Assembly (NCBI RefSeq): GCF_000424585.1
Contig: NZ_AUKE01000023.1
Coordinates: 1 to 48,897, forward strand
DNA: 48,897 nucleotides
Reading direction: 5' to 3'
From: Butyrivibrio sp. MC2013
GTDB taxonomy: Bacteria > Bacillota > Clostridia > Lachnospirales > Lachnospiraceae
The notes under the pieces were generated by a model that worked only from the letters and a program-made list of their open reading frames with translations, did not search any database and was not told the origin of the DNA. Each line of letters starts with the position of its first letter. Positions within the stretch are counted from its first letter, which is position 1. Below are positions 7,319 to 16,410 of this stretch, one piece after another. The position numbers and the translations under genes are program-made.

Positions 7319-8284
7319 ATGACAGAAGATTACCAGGGAAGCGATAAGATAGATCGAGTTTTGGGGATATACTCAAAGCTGATGAATGGATACATTGTTA
7401 ATAAAGCTGAAGAAGCACAAAACTATGGAGTAAATGAGCGTAGTATTCAAAGAGATATAGAAGATATCCGTAGTTATATGGATAAAGAATTCACTGAAAC
7501 CGGAACAATTAATACGGTGGTTTATGACAGAATAAATAAGGGGTATCGTCTTGAACAGATCTTTGACATGAAACTAAGTAATAGTGAAATTCTTGCAATT
7601 TGTAAGATATTGTTGGACAGTAGGGCATTTACCAAAAAGGAAATGACCGGAATGCTATCAAGATTGATAGATTGCTGTGTTCCAAAGGTAAATCATAAGG
7701 ATGTAAACGATCTGATTCAAAATGAGGAATATCACTACATAGAGCCTCGGCATCGGTCAGAGTTTATTGATAAAATGTGGGATATCGGAAAGGCGATAAG
7801 GGAGAATAAGTATATTGATATCAGTTATCAACGAACAAAAGACAAGGCTGTTGTCAGAAGAAAAGTAAAGCCGGTTTCGTTAATGTTCTCGGAGTATTAT
7901 TTTTATGTGACGGCTTTTATAGATGATGAAAATGTTAAAGAGGATTTCGATGTTCTGAATGATGCATATCCGACGATATACCGAATTGACAGGATTAAGA
8001 AATATAAAATACTGGATGAGCATTTCCATATACCATATGCTAATAGGTTCGAGGAAGGAGAATTCCGAAAGAGAATACAGTTTATGTATGGTGGAAAGTT
8101 GCAAAGGGTAAGGTTTACCTATTCCGGTAATTCGGTGGAGGCTGTTCTTGATAGGTTGCCTACCGCCGTAATAGAAAGCGAACAAGATGGTATTTATACA
8201 ATTTCAGCGGAGGTGTTTGGTAAAGGAATAGAAATGTGGTTGAGGAGTCAAGGGGATATGGTAAAAATAATTGAGATGAGGTGA
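7319..8284 (+). CDS. WYL-domain transcriptional regulator
   Basis: A 321-residue regulator of the YafY/DeoR-HTH plus WYL type. Residues about 10-60 form the N-terminal winged HTH (GVNERSIQRDIEDIRSYM is the recognition region). The middle holds the WYL-like domain (YIDISYQRTKDKAVVRRKVKP, then MFSEYYFYVTAFIDD), followed by the C-terminal WCX-like extension. Such proteins bind nucleic-acid or nucleotide ligands and control defence and conflict genes. ATG 7319 is chosen because GAGG sits about 8 bases upstream and the predicted transcript start lies near 7304. It is the best candidate to bind the four GACA-N5-TGTC sites. Eight bases separate it from the next gene. Confidence 0.88.
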   Translation: MTEDYQGSDKIDRVLGIYSKLMNGYIVNKAEEAQNYGVNERSIQRDIEDIRSYMDKEFTETGTINTVVYDRINKGYRLEQIFDMKLSNSEILAICKILLDSRAFTKKEMTGMLSRLIDCCVPKVNHKDVNDLIQNEEYHYIEPRHRSEFIDKMWDIGKAIRENKYIDISYQRTKDKAVVRRKVKPVSLMFSEYYFYVTAFIDDENVKEDFDVLNDAYPTIYRIDRIKKYKILDEHFHIPYANRFEEGEFRKRIQFMYGGKLQRVRFTYSGNSVEAVLDRLPTAVIESEQDGIYTISAEVFGKGIEMWLRSQGDMVKIIEMR

Positions 8285-8291
8285 AGCGTAT

Positions 8292-9590
8292 ATGAAGCCA
8301 GAGATGTTGCAGGTGCAGCAATATCTGAATGTTCATCCTATTTTGGGGAAGAATGAGGGATTGCGAAAGAAGTATGTTGTTTTGCTTAAATTCTTTGTAG
8401 AGAAACAGGGAAGAGGAGATTTATGGTCAAAACAAATGCTTAAGCTATACAGCGATAAGATTGTTGGGGAAGGTTTTGAGTTAGGAAAGGAAAAGACAAA
8501 AGATTTAAATATAATTGAGCAGTTTAAGTTTTTCAAATACAGATATTATTTGCTGACTGATTGCCTTTTTATTCGTTATTTTGATGATAAAAAGAAAGGT
8601 CAGAAAATTGTCGAAGATATAATAGAGTTCTATGGTGAACGGTATCGTAAAAAACTTGAGATCGTATATGAGGCTTTCTATTCTACGGAGTCTGATAGCT
8701 TTCTGAAGAGCTTTGCAGAATTGAAAGACGTGTATACGATCATATGGAACAATCGTTCATTTAAGGCTCAACCCTTGAAAAAGATAATGATCACAGCAAA
8801 TATGAGTGCCGGAAAATCGACACTTTTGAATGCACTTGCGGGAAAGAAGATTAATAAAACGCAAGGAGAAGCGTGTACAGCCAAATTGCATTATCTCTAT
8901 AATAAGGCAGGAGAAGATGGGCTGAACTATGAGTTGGATCATGACTTGGAACTAGATGCTTCGGTTGAAACCCTAATGACTGATAATTCTGAGAATGATA
9001 GTACGGATATAATAGTGGGAACAAGATTTAGAAGTATAGGAGAAATCGACGCACATATTTGTATTATAGATACTCCAGGCGTTAACTCTGCTATGAATAA
9101 AAGCCATAGAAAGATAACAAATGAAGCAATTAAAAATGTGGATTGTGATCTGATGATATACTTGATAAACGGGGAAGAACCGGCGAGGGATGATGACATA
9201 AAACATTTGAAATATGTAAAGAACAATTATGATGGAGATATCATATTTCTCGTGAACAGATTAGACAGATACAGAAAAAATGAAGGTTCCGTAAAAAATA
9301 CCTTAAATAATATTGTGGGAGATTTAGAAAAAGTAGGTTTTCAGAAACCGGTTGTATATCCTGTTTCTGCGTATGCGGGGTATCTTGGGAAAATGGCTTT
9401 ATTTTCTGAAAGTCTTTCTGAAGACGAATTGGATGAGTTGGATTTTGTGAAAAGGAAGCTTAAAAAAGATGATTATTCATATGATAAATTCTATCCCTTG
9501 ACTATTGTTGAAGGGGCTAGTAGTGATGAACTTGAGGAATTGCTGTTACATTCAGGGATTTTATCATTAGAGAAAATAATATACCAGTAG
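8292..9590 (+). CDS. Dynamin-like GTPase, short partner
   Basis: A 432-residue dynamin-superfamily GTPase. About 165 residues, mostly helical and basic, precede the P-loop NMSAGKST (about 169-177). The G2 Thr falls in GEACTAK, G3 is DTPGVNS at about 260, and G4 is NRLD at about 322. It ends shortly after the G domain, without a long stalk, so it may rely on the larger partner 12 bases downstream. A GAGGTGAAG ribosome site precedes ATG 8292. Tandem bacterial dynamins usually hetero-assemble on membranes. It is similar in arrangement to Leo-type GTPase systems, but direct equivalence is not shown. Confidence 0.82.
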   Translation: MKPEMLQVQQYLNVHPILGKNEGLRKKYVVLLKFFVEKQGRGDLWSKQMLKLYSDKIVGEGFELGKEKTKDLNIIEQFKFFKYRYYLLTDCLFIRYFDDKKKGQKIVEDIIEFYGERYRKKLEIVYEAFYSTESDSFLKSFAELKDVYTIIWNNRSFKAQPLKKIMITANMSAGKSTLLNALAGKKINKTQGEACTAKLHYLYNKAGEDGLNYELDHDLELDASVETLMTDNSENDSTDIIVGTRFRSIGEIDAHICIIDTPGVNSAMNKSHRKITNEAIKNVDCDLMIYLINGEEPARDDDIKHLKYVKNNYDGDIIFLVNRLDRYRKNEGSVKNTLNNIVGDLEKVGFQKPVVYPVSAYAGYLGKMALFSESLSEDELDELDFVKRKLKKDDYSYDKFYPLTIVEGASSDELEELLLHSGILSLEKIIYQ

Positions 9591-9602
9591 GAGGTTTGTA
9601 AA

Positions 9603-11903
9603 ATGAAGAGAGTGTTTATTAAATATAATCCGTATCAGGTTACAACAGAGATTTTGATAGATGATAAACCGTTAAAGAAAAATAGTAAACTCAATCATCC
9701 GGATCAAAGGTTGCAGGAATGGATTGATAAATTACCAGATATTCTATTTGAGGAGTGTAGTACAAAAGACTTTGAAATAACCTTTCATGGCACAATTCTT
9801 GATTTCGAGGATGTTGCTGCTGTTGCAGAAGAAGCAAAAGCTAAGGGCATCAATATTTCGCTGAAGCATATTCCGGCCAAAGAAGTCAAAGATAAGGAAC
9901 AGGCGATAAAGAAGATATTCGAGGATATTCAAGATGGTCCATTTGAAGAATTAAAGCGCCCAAGTGTTATTAATGCGTTCAAAATGGCGAGTAGTAAGGA
10001 TTTTGAGGTAAATGTTGTTGCTTGTATGAGTGCTGGTAAATCAACACTTATAAACGCTTTGTTATCACAGAAGATGATGCCTGCGAAAAAGGAAGCTTGT
10101 ACTGCTACAATTACTAGAATTAAAGATAATGATGCGGATCATTTTGAAGCAAAAGTATATGATAAGGATGAGGTGTTGTTGGAAACCCATCCATTATTGA
10201 CCTATGAGATAATGCAACGTCTTAATGACGACCCATCCGTATCACGTATTGAGGTTGAGGGTAATATTCCGTTTGTTAATTCAGAGGAAATCTCATTGGT
10301 TTTAGTAGATACACCTGGCCCTAATAATGCTAGAGATGAAGAGCATAAAGCAACGACATATAAGATGATAGACAACTCATCTAAAGCAGTTGTTCTTTAT
10401 GTCATGAGACCTCCTGTTGGGAGCGAAGATGATGCAAAGCTATTAAAAAAAGTAGCAGATAGTATGAAAGTGGGAGGAAAGCAATCTCGCGATAGATTTA
10501 TATTTGTTGTAAATGGTCTAGACGAGTTTAAGAAGGATGAGGACAGCATAGATGCGACTTTGAAAAAAGTTAGAGATTACCTGGCCGATAATGGAATACA
10601 CAATCCGAATATCTTCCCAACATCTGCATTGACAGCGTTGGATATAAGGACTGTACTTGCCAATAGCGATGATGATGACGATGATGATGTATATGAAGCA
10701 AAAGGCAAGGTTAGAAAATTTAATAGAAATAAAGAAATGTATTTCGAAGAATATGCTCCTTTGCCAGCATCTGCGAAGGGAATTATTTCGAATAGACTTT
10801 TCAAGGCAATTGAAGAAAAAGATGACAAAGAGCAGGCTTTAATACATTCTGGGGTCGTTCCTGTAGAGGAAGCTATTCGCATGTATGTGTTGAAGTATTC
10901 TAAAACCGCTAAGATTAAAAATATTGTTGATACCTTTATTAATAGGGTTGAGAGTGCAAAGACTTTTGAAACTGCGGTGGAAGAAGTTGCGACTAACGAG
11001 GCGGAGAAGGATGCTATTGTTGCGAAGATTGAAGGGATTAATGCGAAACTTGAGAGTGGTGAAGAAGCAAAGAAATTTAAGAATGATATAAAGAAATTGA
11101 ATTATGACAAAGAAATTACGGATCGTTCTACTGAAATAGTACAAAAGGCTGAAGAAAAAATCACGGATCATTTGGAAAAAGCCAAGAAAAAAGAAATGAC
11201 TCGTGCAGAAGCAGAGGAAATGTATAAGAAGCTCATGGTCACTGCAAGTGATGTTCAGGCGGAAATGAGTGTAGAGTTGGAAAACTTAGTTAATAGCACG
11301 GTTAAGAAGAATGCTAATGCTCTACTTCAAAGATACAAGGAGAAATTGGCAGATTTAGTGCGTGAATTAAAAGATTTAGGAGATGTTGAAATAGACCCGT
11401 TTGAAATGATGCGGGGAGATATTAGTGACATGGGGGACATTGAGTCTTTCTTGGTAAATTCAACTGACACTAAGCAAGTTTGGGAAGTAGTTGGCAATCA
11501 CAGAGAATATAAGGAAGTATTTGGGTTAAGAAGATGGCTTAACAGAACGATAGGAACAAGCTTCAATGTCGATTATAACGTTATAGATGATTATGATTGG
11601 GTGGAACATGAGTATATTGATGGCGATAAACTGTCTGCGCAGTTTATTGTTCCAGTACAGAAAAAACTATATAAAAACCAGAAGTCGGCTATTGAGTATG
11701 CGAAGAAAGGCGCTGAAATGGTAAAGCGTAGCTTCGCAGGAAAATTTGATGAATTGGACGCACTCTTAAAGAAGAAGCTTGATGAGTTAAAGAGATGTGC
11801 TGTTGATGAGGAAGTAGCACGTGAAAAACTGGAAGAAGCGAAGAGTAGAAAGGCATGGTTAGAGGATATTCAAAGAAGAGTAAACGCCATCCTGGAAATA
11901 TAA
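9603..11903 (+). CDS. Dynamin-like GTPase, long partner
   Basis: A 766-residue bacterial dynamin-like protein. Residues 1-135 are an N-terminal domain absent from classical dynamins. The P-loop CMSAGKST is at about 141-148, G2 in EACTATIT, G3 DTPGPNN at about 236, and G4 NGLDEF near 304. A run of eight aspartates (about 356-363) sits in a flexible loop. After residue 430 the protein is strongly helical, with coiled-coil-like Lys/Glu-rich segments (about 455-560 and 700-760) that fit a stalk. No clear transmembrane helix is visible. AGGAGG precedes ATG 9603. It is 12 bases after the short dynamin, so the pair is probably a heteromer acting on a membrane. Confidence 0.85.
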   Translation: MKRVFIKYNPYQVTTEILIDDKPLKKNSKLNHPDQRLQEWIDKLPDILFEECSTKDFEITFHGTILDFEDVAAVAEEAKAKGINISLKHIPAKEVKDKEQAIKKIFEDIQDGPFEELKRPSVINAFKMASSKDFEVNVVACMSAGKSTLINALLSQKMMPAKKEACTATITRIKDNDADHFEAKVYDKDEVLLETHPLLTYEIMQRLNDDPSVSRIEVEGNIPFVNSEEISLVLVDTPGPNNARDEEHKATTYKMIDNSSKAVVLYVMRPPVGSEDDAKLLKKVADSMKVGGKQSRDRFIFVVNGLDEFKKDEDSIDATLKKVRDYLADNGIHNPNIFPTSALTALDIRTVLANSDDDDDDDVYEAKGKVRKFNRNKEMYFEEYAPLPASAKGIISNRLFKAIEEKDDKEQALIHSGVVPVEEAIRMYVLKYSKTAKIKNIVDTFINRVESAKTFETAVEEVATNEAEKDAIVAKIEGINAKLESGEEAKKFKNDIKKLNYDKEITDRSTEIVQKAEEKITDHLEKAKKKEMTRAEAEEMYKKLMVTASDVQAEMSVELENLVNSTVKKNANALLQRYKEKLADLVRELKDLGDVEIDPFEMMRGDISDMGDIESFLVNSTDTKQVWEVVGNHREYKEVFGLRRWLNRTIGTSFNVDYNVIDDYDWVEHEYIDGDKLSAQFIVPVQKKLYKNQKSAIEYAKKGAEMVKRSFAGKFDELDALLKKKLDELKRCAVDEEVAREKLEEAKSRKAWLEDIQRRVNAILEI

Positions 11904-11916
11904 TGGAGATAGAAAA

Positions 11917-12585
11917 ATGGCTGTTTCAAATGAATTTATAGAAGCTGTAAATAGAAGGGATATATTAGGTATAAGGCTAATGCTAAAAAATAGCCTGCTA
12001 TTGGATACTTCTTTTTACAAGTATAGTGAAATGATTCGGTATGTAGAGAAAGCTGGAATTAGTATATGGATGGAGCCTAAGGATTTAGAACGTAAGGGGA
12101 AACCGTGGTCTGTTGATTTGATGAATTATGAATTAACGGCCATTATGAATGATTTCAGTCAAGTACATATGGAATACTTAAAGGAGATTATTTCGTATGT
12201 ATACGGAAGCAGTGGGCAGAAATCACAAAATGAATTAAGTATTAGCAGGGGAAAAAACTTGGTCGGCGATGGATGCTTGGAGTATTCAAACAGAATGGAT
12301 ATTTCAAAGACCTTTACAGAAAAAGGTAAGAGCCTGGCTTCAGGTGTTAAGCAGGCTGTCGACAATCAAATTGAACTGCATGATGTTCGAGAGAAAAAAA
12401 GACAAGTGATAATTAAATTATCCAACATGACAAAACTGTTAAGAAATGCAAGGGTGGATAAAGAAGTAAAACTTTCAAGTAATGATATAGATAATATTGC
12501 CTGGGATAATCAGCTGTTGGAAGAGATAAAGACAGAAGCATTAGATATAGTTAGTATATGCAGATATTTGGAAGGAGGACAGTGA
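11917..12585 (+). CDS. Conserved small protein A, paralogous to the next gene
   Basis: A 222-residue protein of unknown function. Its first 95 residues match those of the next gene: the opening MAVSNEFIEAV and a shared LMLKNSLLLD segment, then (V/I)xNDFSQ-like and YLKEIISYVYG-like stretches. I recall this N-terminal module in Firmicute proteins near conflict or conjugation genes. The C-terminal half is helical and charged, without a membrane segment, unlike its neighbour. GGAGAT lies 6 bases upstream of ATG 11917. It begins 13 bases after the long dynamin gene and ends 1 base before the next start, so it is in the same operon. An adaptor role is only a guess. Confidence 0.6.
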   Translation: MAVSNEFIEAVNRRDILGIRLMLKNSLLLDTSFYKYSEMIRYVEKAGISIWMEPKDLERKGKPWSVDLMNYELTAIMNDFSQVHMEYLKEIISYVYGSSGQKSQNELSISRGKNLVGDGCLEYSNRMDISKTFTEKGKSLASGVKQAVDNQIELHDVREKKRQVIIKLSNMTKLLRNARVDKEVKLSSNDIDNIAWDNQLLEEIKTEALDIVSICRYLEGGQ

Positions 12586-12586
12586 A

Positions 12587-13108
12587 ATGGCTATCTCGAA
12601 AGAATTTGTAGATGCAGTAGATAGTGATGATTTATTGAGTGTAAGGCTGCTCATGAAGAATAGTTTAATCCTTGATCCATCGGGGGCAAGTTTCTCGGAG
12701 ATGCAAGATTATGCCAATGGCAGGATGTCGGATTTGTTTGCTGAGCATGATGGAGAGATTTTTAAGCAGCAAGATGAGTGGGATAAGAATTACTTCAACG
12801 AACAGACCGTAAAAGTGGTAAATAATTTTTCAAAAGAAAGGGTTGACCTGCTTAAGTCGATTGTCAAGAAGCTTTATTCTGATAAATCCTCTGAAACTGC
12901 AAAGAGAAATAGTCTAGGTGACAATGCTGCAAATATTTCTAACATGAATAGTGAAATAAGCGGTACAAAGATAGCTGGTGGGGCTGTGGCACTTGTCGGT
13001 GCGGGTCTATTAATAGGCGGGCTTGTGGTTACAGATGCGCCTATAGTTGTGCCGATTATTGGCGGTGCTGCAATGGTAGCTGGTGCGGCATTATTTTTGA
13101 AAAAATAA
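12587..13108 (+). CDS. Conserved small protein B with membrane hairpin
   Basis: A 173-residue paralogue of the preceding gene in its first 100 residues (MAISKEFVDAV opening, LLMKNSLILD, VVNNFSKERVDLLKSIV). The C-terminus differs: two glycine/alanine-rich hydrophobic helices (about 127-147 and 152-171) joined by a short TDAP turn form a likely membrane hairpin ending in lysines. GGAGGA precedes ATG 12587. The soluble/membrane pair suggests that the shared module docks something, perhaps the dynamins or the ATPase, at the membrane. The next gene has its own regulon promoter 12 bases after this stop. Confidence 0.62.
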   Translation: MAISKEFVDAVDSDDLLSVRLLMKNSLILDPSGASFSEMQDYANGRMSDLFAEHDGEIFKQQDEWDKNYFNEQTVKVVNNFSKERVDLLKSIVKKLYSDKSSETAKRNSLGDNAANISNMNSEISGTKIAGGAVALVGAGLLIGGLVVTDAPIVVPIIGGAAMVAGAALFLKK

Positions 13109-13119
13109 TTATTTCGAAC

Positions 13120-13150
13120 GACACATTCTGTCTATGTAGAATGGTATTGT
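13120..13150 (+). promoter_or_regulatory. Regulon operator/promoter, copy 4 (ATPase gene)
   Basis: GACA (13120-13123), five bases, TGTC (13129-13132), TATGT, then TATTGT at 13145-13150, 21 bases after GACA. It starts a new transcription unit for the HerA-like ATPase and the toxin genes. Confidence 0.75.
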
Positions 13151-13194
13151 TGTAGCATAAGGAGTGAAAATGTTTTAGCAGGAGGTTTTATCAA

Positions 13195-16100
13195 ATGTCC
13201 AATATAGTTGAGAAAGCGGAGAATGTTCCGGTACCTAAATACACAAATGTGGCTGAGGGATATCAAGCTGCGTTGCGTGTGGTTGATGATGTCATTTTGA
13301 AGAACTATATTACTAATCTTGCGGGAATGGAAATTGTTCCTTTGGATAAGTCTGTCCTTGAGTCAAATATAGGTGAAAACGTCCTATTCTTTAAGATTAC
13401 TGAGATGGTGTATGAGAAGAATGAGTTTGCTTCGTATAAATTTGCGAGCGTGTTTAATACTTTGTCTTCCTCTGATGCAGCCATCTTTCTTATTTTGGAC
13501 AGTGATGGGGAAAGAACTGACTTTTACATGGGAATAAGATCACTTGATTCTGACAGAACAACGAGTTCTCTTAGAAATACACTTGAAAATGCTATGATCG
13601 GTCAGTTCCCGGGAATAAAGACACACGATTATACTGTTGAGGAAATTCAAGATATTATTGGTGGGATTAAAGGTAACAGCATTTCGGCGGTTTCATGTGT
13701 GGCCAATAGCAAGGAAGAAGATCTTAATACTAACCAGGAATTTGTGCAGGGATTAGAAAAGCTTGTTCTTTCTATGAGGGGACAGAAGTATACCGGAATC
13801 ATCATAGCTAATTCAACAAACCAGGCGCAGCTAAGAGAACTGAGAAGAGGATATGAAACTGTATATACTCAATTATCACCGTTTGCGAGCATTCAGGTGA
13901 ATTATGGACAGAATTCATCCTTGGCCAGAACGGAGAGTACAACTGACTCCAAAACAAAGTCTGTTACAAATACAATAAATGAATCAGAAACTGAAGGTAC
14001 TACGGAAACACATGGTACATCCAAAGAGAACACAACATCGAAGGTGATCAAAGGTGTTGCGGCGGCCTCATCTATACTTGGTGCAGCTTTGGCTCCGGTA
14101 ACAGGAGGAGTGAGTCTGGCAGTAGGTGGTGTTGTGTCGGGTGGTCTTGGATTGCTTGGGACGGCGGTCGCCGGAACGGTGAGTGATTCAACATCTAGTA
14201 ATAGTTCAAAAACTTATGGCGAGAGCACAGCGGTGGGTGATTCGGATACACATGCTGTTTCTACAGGAACAAGCACGACAGAAGGTTTGTCAAATGCCAT
14301 AACACTTAATGTTCATGATAAATCTGTTGAGGATATGCTTGCACGCATAGAAAAACAGTTAAAGAGAATGGATGAATTTGAGAGCCTTGGAATGTACGAA
14401 TGTGCAGCCTATTTCCTTTCGGAAGATCAATATGCTGCAGAAGTTGCAGCTTCGACATATAAGGCTATTATGCGCGGAGAGAATTCCGGTGTAGAAATTG
14501 CGGCTATTAACTCCTGGGGAAGTTACGAAAGTAACAAGACGGAGCTCATTGAACAGTACGTAAAGAATTTCATGCATCCCATATTCAGATACTCCGGAAC
14601 ACTAGGGGAGGTAGAGGTTTCTCCTTGTGCAATGGTGAGCGGAAACGAACTTGCTATTCATATGGGGATGCCAAGAAAGTCAGTATGTGGATTACCCGTT
14701 ATTGAACATGCAGATTTTGGAAAGGAAGTTGTGAGATATGAAGAAGATGATTCTTCTGTCGGTATAAATCTTGGAAAAGTGTTTAATATGGGAAGTGCTG
14801 CTCCAAATAGCGTTTTCTTGGATAAGAGCAGTCTTACAATGCATACATTTGTTACAGGTTCGACCGGATCTGGAAAGAGTAATACAATTTATGAATTAAT
14901 ACGACAGACAAACAATATGGGTGCAAACTTCATGGTTATAGAGCCTGCAAAGGGAGAATATAAGCATGTGTTTGGCAACCGACCTGATGTTAATGTTTAC
15001 GGAACGAACCCTGAGTATTCTGATCTGCTAAGGATTAATCCGTTCAAATTCCCGCATGGAGTTCACGTTTTGGAACATGTTGATCGTCTGGTGGAGATAT
15101 TCAATGTTTGCTGGCCTATGTATGCGGCTATGCCGGCAGTATTAAAAGATGCATTATTGCAGGCATACGAAGTTTGCGGGTGGGACTTTTCAACTTCACG
15201 GAATGCATATAGTGATAATCTGTTTCCGACTTTTGCAGACCTTCAGAACGAAATGGTTAATGTTATTACTACATCAGCGTATTCAGAGGAAGTGAAGAGC
15301 AATTACATGGGATCGTTGGTTACAAGAGTAAAATCATTGACTAATGGTCTTAATGGTCAGATTTTCAGCTCAAATGAGATAGATAATGAGGTCCTCTTTG
15401 ACAAGAATGTGATTATAGACCTGAGCCGTGTGGGTTCGCTTGAAACGAAATCTCTAATTATGGGTATTTTGATAATGAGACTTAGCGAACATAGAATGTC
15501 TAATGCAGAGGATATGAATGTTCCGCTTAAACACCTTACAGTTCTGGAGGAAGCTCATAATATTTTGAAACGAACCTCTACTGAACAGAGTACTGAAGGA
15601 TCAAATGTTGCAGGCAAGTCCGTCGAGATGATTTCGAATGCGATAGCGGAAATGCGTACCTATGGAGAGGGATTTGTTATTGTCGATCAGTCTCCAAGTG
15701 CAGTAGATATTTCGGCCATAAGGAACACTAACACAAAGATAATTATGAGACTGCCGGATGAGAGTGACAGAAGACTTGCCGGTAAATCTGCTGGTTTGAA
15801 GGATGAGCAACTTGACGAGATTGCAAAACTTCCTAAGGGAGTCGCAGTGGTATATCAGAACGACTGGGTTGAGCCTTTACTGTGCAGCATTCAAAAATAT
15901 AAGGGTGAAGAAACAAGATATGAATATAAGCCGGTTGTACACATCAATAGCTCTACAGGCAAACTTAGGAAGCAGCTTCTTCAGCTTTTGCTAAAGAATA
16001 GAGTTAAGAATCCTATTGATGCAAATATAGATGATATCAGTACATTACTTGAGCGAGCAGAGATTTCGAGCAGAAGTAAACTTGGCATTCAGCGGATTCT

Positions 16101-16410
16101 TCATGAATATGAATTGCGAGGCGACCTGTCTTTATGGAAGGAAGATAAGTTTGATGGTTTGTCAGATATTGTAAGCGGTCTTCTGGATGGAAATGTATGG
16201 GTTAAGCCGATGATTGATACTGCAGGAGAATTTGACGAGTTGACAGATTCTATAATTAAACATGTCGAGAAAATGGCACCCGGTATTGACAAAGAGTATG
16301 CACTGGCTACCGCACAGTGTTTACTTAAGAAAGAATCCAAGGAGTCTGATGGATATAACGAAATATATGCGGCGTGGATTACGCAACTCAGGAATAAAGG
16401 GGTAATGTAG
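13195..16410 (+). CDS. HerA/FtsK-type ATPase with internal membrane segment
   Basis: A 1071-residue P-loop ATPase of the HerA/VirB4-like DUF87 group. Residues 1-250 are an unassigned domain. Residues about 250-370 are Ser/Thr/Asn-rich and flank a glycine-rich hydrophobic stretch (about 284-328) that may span or line a membrane. The motor has Walker A GSTGSGKSN at 555-563, then IEPAKGEYKHVFG, Walker B LTVLEEAH near 781-787, and QSPSAVD plus RNTNTKIIMRLPD as sensor regions. The last 120 residues are helical. AGGAGG precedes ATG 13195. It heads the unit containing two toxin/immunity pairs, so it may be the motor that moves those toxins; a DNA-translocating role in defence is the main alternative. 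Confidence 0.82.
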   Translation: MSNIVEKAENVPVPKYTNVAEGYQAALRVVDDVILKNYITNLAGMEIVPLDKSVLESNIGENVLFFKITEMVYEKNEFASYKFASVFNTLSSSDAAIFLILDSDGERTDFYMGIRSLDSDRTTSSLRNTLENAMIGQFPGIKTHDYTVEEIQDIIGGIKGNSISAVSCVANSKEEDLNTNQEFVQGLEKLVLSMRGQKYTGIIIANSTNQAQLRELRRGYETVYTQLSPFASIQVNYGQNSSLARTESTTDSKTKSVTNTINESETEGTTETHGTSKENTTSKVIKGVAAASSILGAALAPVTGGVSLAVGGVVSGGLGLLGTAVAGTVSDSTSSNSSKTYGESTAVGDSDTHAVSTGTSTTEGLSNAITLNVHDKSVEDMLARIEKQLKRMDEFESLGMYECAAYFLSEDQYAAEVAASTYKAIMRGENSGVEIAAINSWGSYESNKTELIEQYVKNFMHPIFRYSGTLGEVEVSPCAMVSGNELAIHMGMPRKSVCGLPVIEHADFGKEVVRYEEDDSSVGINLGKVFNMGSAAPNSVFLDKSSLTMHTFVTGSTGSGKSNTIYELIRQTNNMGANFMVIEPAKGEYKHVFGNRPDVNVYGTNPEYSDLLRINPFKFPHGVHVLEHVDRLVEIFNVCWPMYAAMPAVLKDALLQAYEVCGWDFSTSRNAYSDNLFPTFADLQNEMVNVITTSAYSEEVKSNYMGSLVTRVKSLTNGLNGQIFSSNEIDNEVLFDKNVIIDLSRVGSLETKSLIMGILIMRLSEHRMSNAEDMNVPLKHLTVLEEAHNILKRTSTEQSTEGSNVAGKSVEMISNAIAEMRTYGEGFVIVDQSPSAVDISAIRNTNTKIIMRLPDESDRRLAGKSAGLKDEQLDEIAKLPKGVAVVYQNDWVEPLLCSIQKYKGEETRYEYKPVVHINSSTGKLRKQLLQLLLKNRVKNPIDANIDDISTLLERAEISSRSKLGIQRILHEYELRGDLSLWKEDKFDGLSDIVSGLLDGNVWVKPMIDTAGEFDELTDSIIKHVEKMAPGIDKEYALATAQCLLKKESKESDGYNEIYAAWITQLRNKGVM

